A program made the translations under genes and the position numbers. DNA of 64,000 bases from Oscarella lobularis (lineage: Eukaryota; Porifera; Homoscleromorpha; Homosclerophorida; Oscarellidae), in contig NC_089186.1 in the NCBI RefSeq assembly GCF_947507565.1, positions 992,001 through 1,056,000 on the forward strand, in the 5' to 3' direction. Below, in pieces: positions 35,817 through 48,600 of the stretch. How positions within the stretch are numbered: the stretch's first letter is position 1; each line of letters starts with the position of its first letter. Under the pieces are notes generated by a model, which ran no database searches, was not told the origin of the DNA, and saw nothing but the letters and a program-made list of their open reading frames with translations.

Positions 35817-37490
35817 TACACATCTCCCTCTCCTTCGCAGATTCGCGAGGCGATCGGACCATGGCCATGTGAGCATCACAAAAATAACTCAGCAGTTTGC
35901 ACAAAGAAAACCATTGCGGCACAGCACAGTGCATACAAACAGAAAGGATAAAGATACTACCGTTGATACAGAAACCGTGTCCTGCCCTTAACTCCTAAAT
36001 AAACGTGCGGTGGAGGAGTACAAAAGTTGCTTTGAATATACTCAGTCTCCCACAAAGTACGTCTCGCGCTCGCTAAAATCGATGCGAAACGCACACACGC
36101 AATGGCAGATAGTTGCATCGAAGTCAAAGCAAACGCTTTCTCCGGCGTGAAACGCGCCTTAATACAACTAGCTGGGCCTTAATACACCTAGCTGGAAGCA
36201 CCCACGTAACGTAGGAAAGTTCATGCATGTGACACCAACCATTTGTTATTATATAGGGCACGAGCCTTCATCAAGAGTGCAACTATATAATTGTATAAAA
36301 ATTAATCGCTCAATCGTAACTGCAGAGAGCAAAACTAAGCAAACGCATTCGTCTTAGAACGAGCAGTCACCACTATCGAAAAAATTCAACAAAGATCAGT
36401 AGAAGACGCACTGAAGACTTGTCCATTGCTGCAGCTGCCTCTCTCACGTTCGTGGAACAAATAGTACTAGTGGAAGCAGAGACATATGCGCCCCCATTTT
36501 TAAGGATCGCTTCCTTAATTTCCGCGGAAACAGGAAACAAATGGGCATATAGTTAAGCAATCCGTTGCATCCATCGTTACATCCATTCACGGGACTTTCG
36601 CGGTGGGAAATACGGAGAAGGGAAACGAAGAGTGCATAAATGTGGATAGATTATGAGATGGAAGCTTGCATAGGTAACCGAAGGACGAAAACAAAAGGAA
36701 GCGAGAGGAAAATTAGATTAGGACGGACAAATTAAATTAGTATGGACACGAGACACAGATCGAGAGATTCAAATTTCCAGACTCCATTTCATTTAGTAAA
36801 CCCGCTAGAACCCTGTGCTTTATAATTCTCATGTAAATGTACTTCCGGTGAAAATACCGTGAGATCAATCGAATTCGTCTTAAAACACCTGTCTCCTATG
36901 TCAATTTAGCATTGTAGAATTTTTTCTTGTATCTTGCATCTAAATTCTTGAGACTCTTATCAGAGGATTCGCGTGTTCTTCGATTTTATCTATGTGCTTC
37001 ACATTATATTACCTTTTCTACAAGACCACTTCGACATAAAATTATCTGACGTATCCAAGGTAATATTTAGGCATCGTCTGCTCTACTAACGTTGGCAAAC
37101 TACCATAGAACGCGTCATCCATGCAACACCCGTGGCATGCATGTACTTTCGCTCTCGCCTCACTTCGTCTTTAGCCGACGTACGTTATCATCGTCTGGAG
37201 GCGTTGATCAAAAGTGGCCACGGTACCGACCACATGAGCAAAGTACACAGTAGCTTTGCATATGGAGCGGCATCACGTGCACCACTTGAGACTCTTTGAG
37301 TCAATTTGCTGTAAATGCCATCAATGCGTCTCTTCTGGTTGAGCTGTTATGCAACGTTCTGAAGAAGGCTAGCCGAAAAGGGCTCGAGCATATGTACAAA
37401 ACCGTTTGATTCTTACTGCGGCTGCGCGTACGTGCAAGAAGGCGAGTACACAAACAACGTTGCCGCGGAAAGAACGGTTCATGGACACCG
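35817..37490. other. Non-coding stretch, no gene seen
   Basis: About 1.7 kb between the hAT element and the fold-back element. Frames are short and none resembles a known protein. A short duplication of a CCTTAATACAACTAGCTGG-like unit occurs at about 36158-36195. Confidence 0.4.
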
Positions 37491-39070
37491 CTAGAGTCCC
37501 GTATCTAGTTTGGAACGCATCAAGTTTGGAACAGGCGTTTATACCCTAAAACAGACTAGGATAAAAAACGGTTAAAAGCGAAAATGTAGCACAATAACTC
37601 ACAAATCTTCCTGTAAAATTGCAGCTCTCTCCGTTGAGTGGTATGGGAGTAAGCGCAGTTAGAAGAGGAGGAAGTCATGTGATCGGTCTTTCGAACACAC
37701 CCATCGGCTTTGGAACAGCCTCTCTAACTCTGTTATCCGTCATCGCACAGAGACGTGCTATGCACCGTTGGAAAGCTTAAAGCCTCTTCTATTTAGATAA
37801 ATTTACGCCATTGTCGTAGATTGTATTCTCGCTGAGATATCGCCGGTAGAGTACCGACGGGTAGCGTGATCTAGATTGGAACGCAAGTTTTTCTTAGCCA
37901 ACTGGTTCTACGCCTTCAAACGCCACCAAATCGTGCATGAAGTCTTCCTGTACTGCTATCTCTAGGATTCGACCGTTATATAGCTATAAACTCCTGAAAG
38001 GAATTTGCCATTGAAGATCAGTTGATGTGAGAAAGCAATCCGGTAGCACAAATTGAGCTATAACGGTAATTTGCGTTTTTACTCCCTATAAATCACATCT
38101 CTTTTTCTTGGTTTAGTATCATTTTTGAAGTTTTCTCGCAAAAATTTAAAATTTGACTAGGCTTGTTCGTGAACTTATTTTCTTCAAAAAGTTTCACTCT
38201 AAATAACGTTATATGATCAAAAACATCAAGACTTGGTAGTTTGAGAGTCTATGATGTAACATACTAGAAACTGCTAGAACTCCGTGAAAACCAAGACTAG
38301 CTGCTACAAAGATAAATGCTTTAGAGAACCTGTAAGACCTGTTATGTGTCTTTATTGATGAATTCTAATGAACTCACAGCAAGCCTGGTCACATTTTAAA
38401 TGTTGGTGAGACCTCTATGCCCCGTACGTAAAACCTCCAATATTCCTACCTAGCCAAAGCAGAAAAACATGATTTTGCATTTTTTGAAGAAAACAAGAAA
38501 ATTACTGTCTTAGTTAGAATTTGTGCTTCCGGGTTGACATGCTCTTCAACGGCCCATTTCATAGAAAAAGGCCCTTTCAGGAGTTTATAGCTACATAACG
38601 GTCGAATCCTAGAGATAGCAGTACAGGAAGACTTCATGCACGATTTGGTGGCGTTTGAAGGCGTAGAACCATTTGGCTAAGAAAAAACTTGCGTTCCAAT
38701 CTAGATCACGCTACCCGTCGGTACTCTAGCGAGAATACAATCTACGACAATGGCGTAAATTTATCTAAATAGAAGAGGCTTTAAGCTTTCCAACGGTGCA
38801 TAGCACGTCTCTGTGCGATGACGGATAACAGAGTTAGAGAGGCTGTTCCAAAGCCGATGGGTGTGTTCGAAAGACCGATCACATGACTTCCTCCTCTTCT
38901 AACTGCGCTTACTCCCATACCACTCAACGGAGAGAGCTGCAATTTTACAGGAAGATTTGTGAGTTATTGTGCTACATTTTCGCTTTTAACCGTTTTTTAT
39001 CCTAGTCTGTTTTAGGGTATAAACGCCTGTTCCAAACTTGATGCGTTCCAAACTAGATACGGGACTCTAG
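37491..39070. mobile_element. Fold-back element with about 500-bp inverted arms
   Basis: The left arm 37491-37999 is repeated in inverted orientation at 38572-39070, nearly identical by eye. The main difference is about 14 bp present only in the left arm near 37845 (GAGATATCGCCGGT). The ends read CTAGAGTCCCGTATC, and a palindromic CTAG at each tip makes the exact border and target duplication (CTAG or TA) ambiguous. The 570-bp centre has no transposase. A transcript across it would form a long double-stranded hairpin. Confidence 0.85.
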
Positions 39071-39688
39071 TACTGTATATATTACTGTCTACTCAATCTT
39101 TTCGATCTCGCTTCGAGAGCTAGATGAACACGAACGCGCGCCTCCCGTTCGAACTTCGTTTGGCTTCGAGAGCTAGAATGCTCTACGTCTTCGAGGATGC
39201 CGCCTTTTCAATTTGACGCTTGCTGACGCGCTGCTGCGAAGCGTTGGCGTCGAACAGACAACGTCTCGTCGAGATGCCTATTCTAAGAGACCACTGCACA
39301 GCTTATATCGTCCGAAAGCGACGGAGCAGTCGAGAAATCTCGCGGAGCATGCGCCCTGCTCCCGGGTTGTCAATGTCAAAATAATTAATCAGGTTGCTCG
39401 ATCGCCGAAAAGAACTGTTCTATAGTGTAAGAAAAGTGACCCACAGCGGCGGCACATGCCTGATGGTGCAAAATAACTGCGATATCAGTCAAGCTGTCGC
39501 CACTGCTTTGAAATACTAAAGTTATTATATTATAACTGGCATTAAAAATTATCCATTCGCAGTATCTAGTTGGTATTTAATTAAGTGTAGGCGGCATAAC
39601 GGCAATACGGCTTATATTCAGAGGAACTTACGGTGATTTAGAAGGGGTGGAATGTACCTATAACCCTATAACCCTAGAGGAAAAATCC
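39071..39688. other. Spacer and probable 3' UTR of the sacsin-like gene
   Basis: No convincing gene. Short frames on the plus strand (39213-39425) show no domain. The last part should hold the 3' UTR of the minus-strand giant gene that ends at 39689. Confidence 0.4.
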
Positions 39689-42600
39689 TTATATGGTGAG
39701 AAAGATTTGACGAGCAATATTCTGAACGCCTTCTGCGCCTTCCAAAGCGATTATAGCTTGATGCCTCATGTACGATGAAGCCGGTTCCGATGCAGAGTCA
39801 GCAGCCGGAACTCGAGCTTTCGTAGCATCCTCGTCATTTAGAAGCAGCACAAAATCGATAAGATCTTTTGAATGACGGTCGACGTAATCAGAAGCGTGGA
39901 GAAGAGCCTGTAGTTTTCTCTCCGCTGTTCGCTTAGGATCTAATCCCGTCTTGCAAAGCAAAATGCCCTTCAACGCTTTCTCGACACACTCGTGGCACAG
40001 ATAGCATACGAAAGCAAAATTCTTGGGAAAGCCGGCAGCGTCTTTTTCGCATTGCCTTTGATAGTGCTCTTGAGCAGCAAGCAAATCAGCTTCCGCTTGC
40101 CTAATAAACATTGTTCCCCATTTTGGATTCGGAGTCAGACGCGGAGTAGCCGGAGGGCAAAAATAATTACGATCCGATTGCTTTCGGCGAGATCGAGACC
40201 GGAATCGGCCAGATGTAGCTTGTGGCTGAGGCGACGTTTCGGCTTCCTCAGATCGACGCGGATGCCGGCCAAAACGTTCCGCGTAGCTATTCCACCCGTC
40301 ATAGAAGCCACTGTAAGAATACGGAGTGCTACCCCACGTAGCTGCACTTGCATTCTGGGCCGGGGGCCCCCCATCGACTTGGGCCCTAAGAAACACGAAG
40401 AGATCACTTGCGTCAGGATCGTCGCTTTTGTCAGGATGACACTGTAAGAATAGCCGTTTGATTGCTCTCCGTTGGTCGTCTTCATTTTTGAGTGCCCATA
40501 TTTTAGATAGCAACCTTCGAATCTCGTCTTTTTTCGCTTTCAAAGTTAAACACGGAGTTGAATCGTCGGCGCTTTGTTCTCCTGTGAAAACTGCAACTTT
40601 CTGTACTTCTGTGCTTTTGCTGAAAACTGGCGATTCTTCAGCAACGTTTAGAAGAGTCAGCGCCGGACGATTTGTATAGAATTTGAAAATTTTCATGCTA
40701 TCAGCTTCAATAGGATTTCTTTGGCCGATATCAATGATATACGTAGGTATTCCCCTAAATGAACGGTCTTCGGCATCCCCATCGCGTTCGTACTTTTTGT
40801 GATATATTTTCGCGTAAATGTACGCATCTTCTTCTGATTCGTAAGAGACCCATTCGTCTACTTCAAACTTGAAGTTGAAATCGAATTTGATTTGTCGCTC
40901 GTGGATAGAAAAAAGCCGTCGTCCGCACACGACTCTTCCTAGTCCACGACTCGTTGAAAAGTCCTCTTCAAACAAATCAAGAAATTTGATATTCCGATCT
41001 TTCAAATAGGAAGGTATTCTCGCATAATCATCTAAAGAAAACATACCAACAATGACGCTGTCTCGTTTGAACGAAGTTTGAAGAAGATTCAAAATGCATT
41101 CAACGACTTTTTCTGAAAACGTGGTGCCGGGCACTGATGCCGAGTTCAAAAAGGATTCTGTTATGAAGAGTACAGCTGGACCTGGATCTTCTTCGTTACT
41201 AGTAGACTTTAGGAAAATGTCTCTTCGTGACGTTTCGCCTATTTCTTCTTGACTGGAGAAAACAACGAGTGAAGTGCAAAAAGAATGCAGGCATTCGACT
41301 TCAAAGCTTTCAGCCAACGTCTCAAATCCTTTCGACAAGATAGGAGGTATCAAGTCAGTCCGGTGTTGGTCAACGTAAACGCTTCTTATGCCAGTGATAA
41401 ATGCTTCAGATTTTATAAAATCTTCGAGACCACCAGCCAACACATGGTGTTCGTCGCTCGATGACTTAATTACGGTTTCTTCTTTGATGCGTTCGCCGAC
41501 AAGACTGGAAAACATTATAGGGCGAAGTTCTCCGGGAAGAAGATCAACGGTACTCTCACGAAAAGTTGGCAATTTGCACGTTTGTAGATCGATAAGAAAA
41601 TCGTATGGCAAGTTGCTGATAATATTCTCGTGTTTTCCATTGTCTAGAAAAACAAGAGTGCTTGACAATTTTAGCTCATCTCTGCGTGTCAGAAGATAGA
41701 GAGGACGCAGAGAATTTACAGACACTTCTCGATCTTCTTTGAGACATAGAAACAATTTTTCAGTCGCCAGAACGGCTTTTTCGTAATCGCTGGGACTAAG
41801 TTCGCTTCCTCCGCTATGACAAAATATGCCTTCAAGGACACGGGCGTAGTGAAACGGTCTCGCTTCCGTGTCAATGCCAAGAAGTCGAAGAACATTGCTG
41901 TACGGCGCATAGGCATCAGGTAAGTCAAACAGATAAGGAGGCATTTCGTTATCTACTTTCCGAGCAATTTGGATTGGAGACGCAAATTCGACAAGACGAG
42001 GAATAAAAACAAACGGTAGTGTGTGCAGGCACTTCACAGCTTCTTTGGACTCCACGTCAGGGCATTTTCTTACAAAATGCACCGGATTGCGTAAGTCTGT
42101 TGCCGATGTCAAATCAGGTAAGTTCCTGTCAATCGCAGAAAATTTAAGGCGGACTTGAAGATATTCTAAAACGGATAGAGTTATACTCGTTATTTCTGAA
42201 ACGATTTGGAAGTCGGGCTTCTCTTCCGGTTTGAGAATGCCAGCCATCGCTGCATAAACGTAGGTTCTGATATTCGACAGGACATCGCCAAAATTCGGCT
42301 TCACTGCTAGTCCAAGCCATTCTCGGTGGCATGAATCCAAAGAAGCTACTTCGTCCCAAAAAGGAGACAAACTGCGTGATGTCCAACAAAGCCTTTCGTT
42401 GGATTCACTAGGAAAAACACATTTTTTGAAGCTCGTCGCCACGCCGCCCGTCTTTGAACCAAACGGCTGCGAAATGTAAGTCAGTTCTTTCCTTACTTCC
42501 TTTGAAGGCACACAACAAATAGAGCCAAATTTACCCCACGTTTTCGACGCGCAATTTTGATAATTGACAAAAAGATGACTAAAAAGAATCTTTGATTTTT

Positions 42601-45600
42601 CCTCCCATTTACCTGAGTCTTCAGGGCTCATAGACCTCTTTCCTTCCTCTTCAAGCTCAGTGGCAAAATCAATCAACATTTCTTCACTAGCAACTGTTTG
42701 AAGTCCAAGTTGACGAAGAAAAAGCTTCCATTCTGGGGAACCAGTCTCAGCCTCCGGTGGAAAGCATTCTTTGCCAAGCATAAGACTAAACAGGGGAACC
42801 GAAGGGTCAAAAAACGTCGACACGCACTGCAGTTTACTCCGTCGCAAAAAACAAGGAACCGATTTTAGTTTTTCAAGAACAGCATTTGTGGTGGCCGATC
42901 TTGCTTCAGCTGAGAAACGATTGGCCAAGTATACAAGATGCCTCATACGATCCTTTTGAGTTAGAACAAAGAACTGCTCCAAAATAAATTCGACATAAAT
43001 GTCATCGACAGATTTGTCATCTAGTCCGAAATACTTGTTGAGACTATTCAAATCTGGTTTTCTCTTCAAAAATTCAATCTCTTTCGCAGTCGCATTCGAC
43101 GCCGCTTTCCTCCACTGCTCAAAGCCAAACATGGGCAGTCTGTCCGGAAGAGTCAGGGCATACTTTTGGCCAATGCTTATGAATCGTCCTGCCACGTTTT
43201 CAAAAAGTGGCAATGATTTGATGCGCTTCAGACTGCAGTATGCTTGACCAGAGAAACTTATATGAGTGTTGAAGTATCTGAGAATCTGCTGTGCTGCTTC
43301 AGAAGTAAAGCTGTCCTTGATAAGCAAACCTATGGGCGCTTTAAACAAATGGACTAAAGCGCCAATCAATCTGTCGGGCTTAGATATAGTTGAAAGTCTT
43401 GACTCTACAAGAGAAGAAGTGATCGTTCTCTGCAGGTAAGATGTGGCTTGTCGTCCAAACAGAACATCAAATCGAAGAAAAGGAATTCCAATTGCTTTGA
43501 GCACAGTTTCCACAGGAGCGTTACCGCCAGAAGATTGGAAAATAGTATGTCCAAGCTTTGCAGGAGCTCGGAAAGAACGAACGGCACTTTTGACGGGTAT
43601 AACAGGCATCTCTTCAAAGAGTCGAATTGTTTCTTCAAATTCTGAAGAGCCTTGTGCTGCAACAAATTCCCAAAAGCACTTTACCCAGGAATCATCTGGA
43701 CGGAGTAGCGCTGTTTTCTCGCTGTAATTGCCCACGGTTATGGAATCAAAAATGTTTAAATGCTGAACACATTGCAGGAGTTCAGGAGAAGTAAGTTGTC
43801 TAACTGCAGGTGACTGAAAATTGTAGTTTCTGAGCGAAGATAGTCGTAGAGCAGGATGAAGGAATAAATTTTGAGGCAACAGCTGAAGAAACCTTGAAAA
43901 ATAAACATAGTTTTCTTCGGAAAATTGTCTTAGGACTCCGTCTGCTGTCAACAATAAAGGAAGATTATTCAGACTTTTAAACGAGAGCTGTTCTTCAACT
44001 TTTCCGTAGTTCCAAAACAAAAACTGCAGCAGAAAATCAACATTTTCTGGAATTTTAAAAACAGTTTTCTCAATTTTCCCAAGGACAAGCTTAGACGACT
44101 TCTGCTCAGTAAACTTATTAAGAATATTGCAAACAGACTCTCGGCTTGTTGTTTGAAGGCCGCAGTTTGGCACTTCAGCTAGCGCTTCGCATATAGTCCC
44201 CGATGTTGCGACAATAGGGAATCCAAGCAAGAGGAGCAGCGACTTGAGAACGAAACATTGTTCGCCGCAATTATCTCTAGTTCCAAAGCCGTCCAGAATA
44301 CTTGAATTCCATCTCATAGGAGACTGAACGCTTTTTTCCGCCTCTTTTAAACCTGGTGAAAGCCAGATTAAAGAAGGCGTAGAAGAAAGACGCGCTTTCA
44401 TTTTTGTGTAAATCGTTAGAGGCTCTTTCTGACGTTCGACATGCCATGGAAGAGACAAGGGACGGTTCACGAGAGCCAGAACCGGTGATTTCCTGAAAAT
44501 CAGATTAAAATAGACCGCACGAGAAAGGCGATCCCAGTACGTCGTCTCCTCTCTCCAACTGGGGAAGAGAGAATGAAACCAAGAGAGTCTCTTGGCTAAA
44601 GTCTCAGAGCCTTTAACGTCACGCATTACGTACTCTCTCGCCTCCTCAATAAATCTTGCGTACGCCGGAGATATGCTCAAATCAATAAGTTCCTCATTCC
44701 AAACTTGCTTCTTGTCGCACAATCTGCTTCTTCCTGAATTACTAGAAGCAGCAGTGTCTCGAAAGAGATTCCGACGATCCGAGTCTAAGGCAAAATGCCC
44801 GTTGACATACACAGGCAGAGGTATGTTTTCCGGAAGAGGGAGATAAAAAAAGGCTTTCCCGTGTCTAATTTTCTCACCTAAAATAGCTGCTATGCCTCCT
44901 CTTGGAAACAGAGATAGCTTTGCGACGTTGCTAAAGTTCTTATCCGTATCCTCTTTTCCCATAAACTGATGAACAAGCCAAGTTCTCTTCTTGCCTTTAA
45001 AAACGACACGCTTTGATGAGAGAGACACTTTGTAACTGACATGATACAGAGGAATGCAATTCGTTTCGACGTCTTTAAGTTCATTCAGTTTCTGAGTAAA
45101 CTCTTTTCTCTTTGCCTTATCGGCAGCGTCGATGTCAGCTCGAACAGAAAACTTCTCTCTGCGAGTGCCATTTTCTTCGATAACCGATACTTTTAGATAT
45201 GTCACGAAGTTCAAAAAAAGTAGAATGTCGCCGGAGCTGGCGGCGAATTCGTCCAGAAGGGCTTCAATCGCCTCAATTGTAACTTCGTCTCTAGAAATGC
45301 CAGATCTTGCTGCACATTGTTTATTTCTCAATGGAAATCGGAACAACGTTCCTCCTTTGAGAGAGACGTCGGGATCAAGGACCGAGTAATAGCAAGACTT
45401 CATGTCCTTGAAACTCTTCCAAACATTTTCCAATGTTGGCCTAAAAAGGCGGCCGGGCTTATCAATCGTTGCCCCCGGTACAAACCAGCAGTGGGGATCC
45501 AAGACGCAGAAAGTGTCGTCGTTAGAAATAAAGGAAGGGCAGTCAGTAATATGATAAAGAGAATTAAATCCGATTCCATACTGGCCGGTTGTCGACGAGT

Positions 45601-48600
45601 CATCCCGCTTGCTTCCCTGCCCAAGATTTTGAATGCCTTTGATGTCCTTTTCAGTAAAGGGACGATCGTTGTATACCAAAAGAGCTGGCCCCTGCAGATC
45701 TTTCCATGCATCGCTCATTAGAAACTTTTTCCCGTGAACTCGCTTGTCAAATATGATATGGAGAGTAGAAGCTTGAGCGTCGTCTGCGTTCTGAAGCAGT
45801 TCTTTGAGAATTTGCACGCCCCAAAGATAATCAGCTATTATTTTCTTTATGCGAAGAGTTAATGGTTCGAATTGCCCAAAAGGATCTCCCGGAAACTCTT
45901 GCGAGAAACTATCAACAATTCTCGATCTCGCAGGTACGACTCCGAACTCAAGAAGTGCGTAACTGTTCGTAAGATGGCTGCTAACAAAAGCCTTGTCTCT
46001 CGCTGCAGCTCCCGAAGGACGGGCCCACAAAGCGTCGACGTAGGTCAATTGAGAAGCTGGGAGTAGAAAGAAATGTTCCGAAATAAGAGGAACTTCTTTC
46101 TCGCCTCGTTGGTTTTCTCTCCATTCTTTATCCTCCTTTAATGACAACTTTAGAATAAAGAGAGTCGCTATGGAGACTTCTTCATCTGTAAGTTTTTCCT
46201 GGCCTTTGTCTTCAGCCATTCGCTTCAGAGCCCATGCGTAATCCTCTTTCTCAAAGCGCTGGCGTACACCAGCTGCTTCAAGAAGACTGCGCACGCCATT
46301 CAGCTGCTGAGGAACAGAGTGCAAGTACTTTGTCGCTGAAATATCAGCACTAAATTCAAAAGCCACCTGAGACGGCTTGACAATTCCGTTTTGAACTAAA
46401 ATCCACTTTCGACCGGACAAGAAAGAAGCTCCGGAGACGATTATCTTTGTAAGTTCTCCACCTCGCAAACGTTCATTAAGCTCTTTATACACCGCGTAAA
46501 TCAAATCTTCAAGACTTTTAGAAACCGTTTCCTCAGCGGAAATGCGTTCGAGAGCCGTTTCTAGATGCTCGAGTACCAACGCGAGCGGGGGAGATTCAAT
46601 TCCAAATAGAGGTAAAACAGACGAGCAGTGACCTTCCAAGTCTGACCGTCGCAGCTGCAAAATAATTCCTTGCGTTCCAACCTCATGAGAAAATTCTCTA
46701 TAGAACACTTGGGCAGAAGAAGCAACAAATCGTTTTGTAGGATAAACGTCGGAAAACCAATCATGTGATAATGGATACTCTTCAGGACACTTCATCACTG
46801 GCAAACACTCAATAGATCGGATTTCCGCTTTTTTAGAGAGGCTGCACGGTTTTCCAGATCTATCCAACTTTTCCATCAGCGTCGCAACTGCGTGAAAGCG
46901 AGTTCCAATCTTGCCGTCGTCTGAAATGTGACTTATTCCTAACAGTCGCTCAGTAACGTCATCCCAGTCTAAAAGATCGTAAGTTTTCATCCCCAAGACT
47001 GTCAGAACCTGGAGTATGTCAGGGTTCCGATAACTCTGAAAAGGAAATCTCTCGTCTTCTTCACTGAATAAATCCTTTGCAGCGCAGTCAGGTTTAATAA
47101 GAAAACAAGGTCGCGAGAAGCGCGTTCCGTTTGGCGAGCAAGGAACGAAAGACATTTCTTTGAGAATTCTACATAACTGAAGAGACGAAAACGCGTTGAA
47201 TTTCAAGACAGCGCAAATCAGTTCATCTCTCTTTGTCGCCTCAAATAGCGTCAGTGCGCTGGGAAGTAATTTTTCGGCAAATGATTCCACTGTCAGAAGT
47301 CTTTTGCGAAGAAAAGCTTTGCCAACAAAAGTCAATCCCTTTAGCACATGACTAGCACCGTCCGGAATAGAAGCATAATTAGGAAACGAAAGGTCTGTCA
47401 AAGTCTCGGCATGAGGAATTTGTTTCACCTCTGATGAAAGAAGCAGCGCCTCAGATAGGGCAATCCATTCACCAGTCGTTCTGAAAAGAGCCAGATTCTC
47501 TTTGATTACAGCGGAGTAGAAAGCCTCAGCAAGATGTCTCCACATAAGCTGCGCAGAAAAAACGTCCGGCCAGAGACGGTAATAGTCACAAAGCAGCGGA
47601 TTCTGCACAAGTGACGTCACTGATTGTAGCATACCAGTGGTTGCTTTTGACAGAGCATCCGTAATAAGCGCTTCGTTCCACTTCACGTCGATGGCTCTCT
47701 TCTCTTCAGTCACAGTCTCCGTATTGTGCCACCACAAGCCACGTCTGTTAGAATAAACTGCAAAGAATCCGTTAACGTGAAAAGGTAACCCGGTGGGAAT
47801 CGAAAGAGGAAGAAAGCAGAAAATTTCGCCATCTACAGGAACAAGTTTGGCGGCCTTGCCAGAAGAAAATTTAGCAGCAACTCCAGCAAAAGGCACCAAA
47901 CCGCTCTTTCGTCCATCTGGTGACCGGGCCAAAGAAAGACACTGATTCCGTCCAATCGAAGAGCATACAACCCATCGTTCGGCTTTTTTACTAAGAGCGT
48001 CACGGAATTCAATAGAGCGTACAGAGGAAGCGCTAGTCCAAGGAAGCATCTGACGACTGCGAACCGCCTCAGAAGCAAGATCAAACAGTTGAGACTGCCT
48101 CACGGTCGAACTCAGAAAATCAGGCGTTTCTTCGCGTGCCGTCACTCCGAATAAAAAAACGCGATCGCTCATCGGCGACGACGACTCTTTCTTCAGTTCG
48201 TACACATTGATTGAGCGAACATTATTCAGGAAGAGCAAGATTTTTTCGCTGACTTGTTTAAGGGCGTCGAGCGTGTTTTGAACGCGACGCTCGTCGTAAG
48301 CTTCACTCTTTATTTCGCTCCTGAAAGCTTGATAGGAGGTCCGCAAAGGAAAACGAAACAAGGTACCAGGAAATGCTTGCCGTTCCTTTAACCTGCAGCC
48401 AAAGACACCTTCGTAAGGCTGAAATTGATCGGGAAATGTTTCTGCTATCGGCGTTGTGCAGAAATCAATTTTTACGCCAGGTTTTGACGGATCTGTGATG
48501 TGATTCCCAAGATGGTACCGATTAGGATCGAAAATGACGACAAAGTTTCGGCTTACAAAGCTGGGAACGTCAGTCAGATGATACGTCGAAGTGAAACCCA

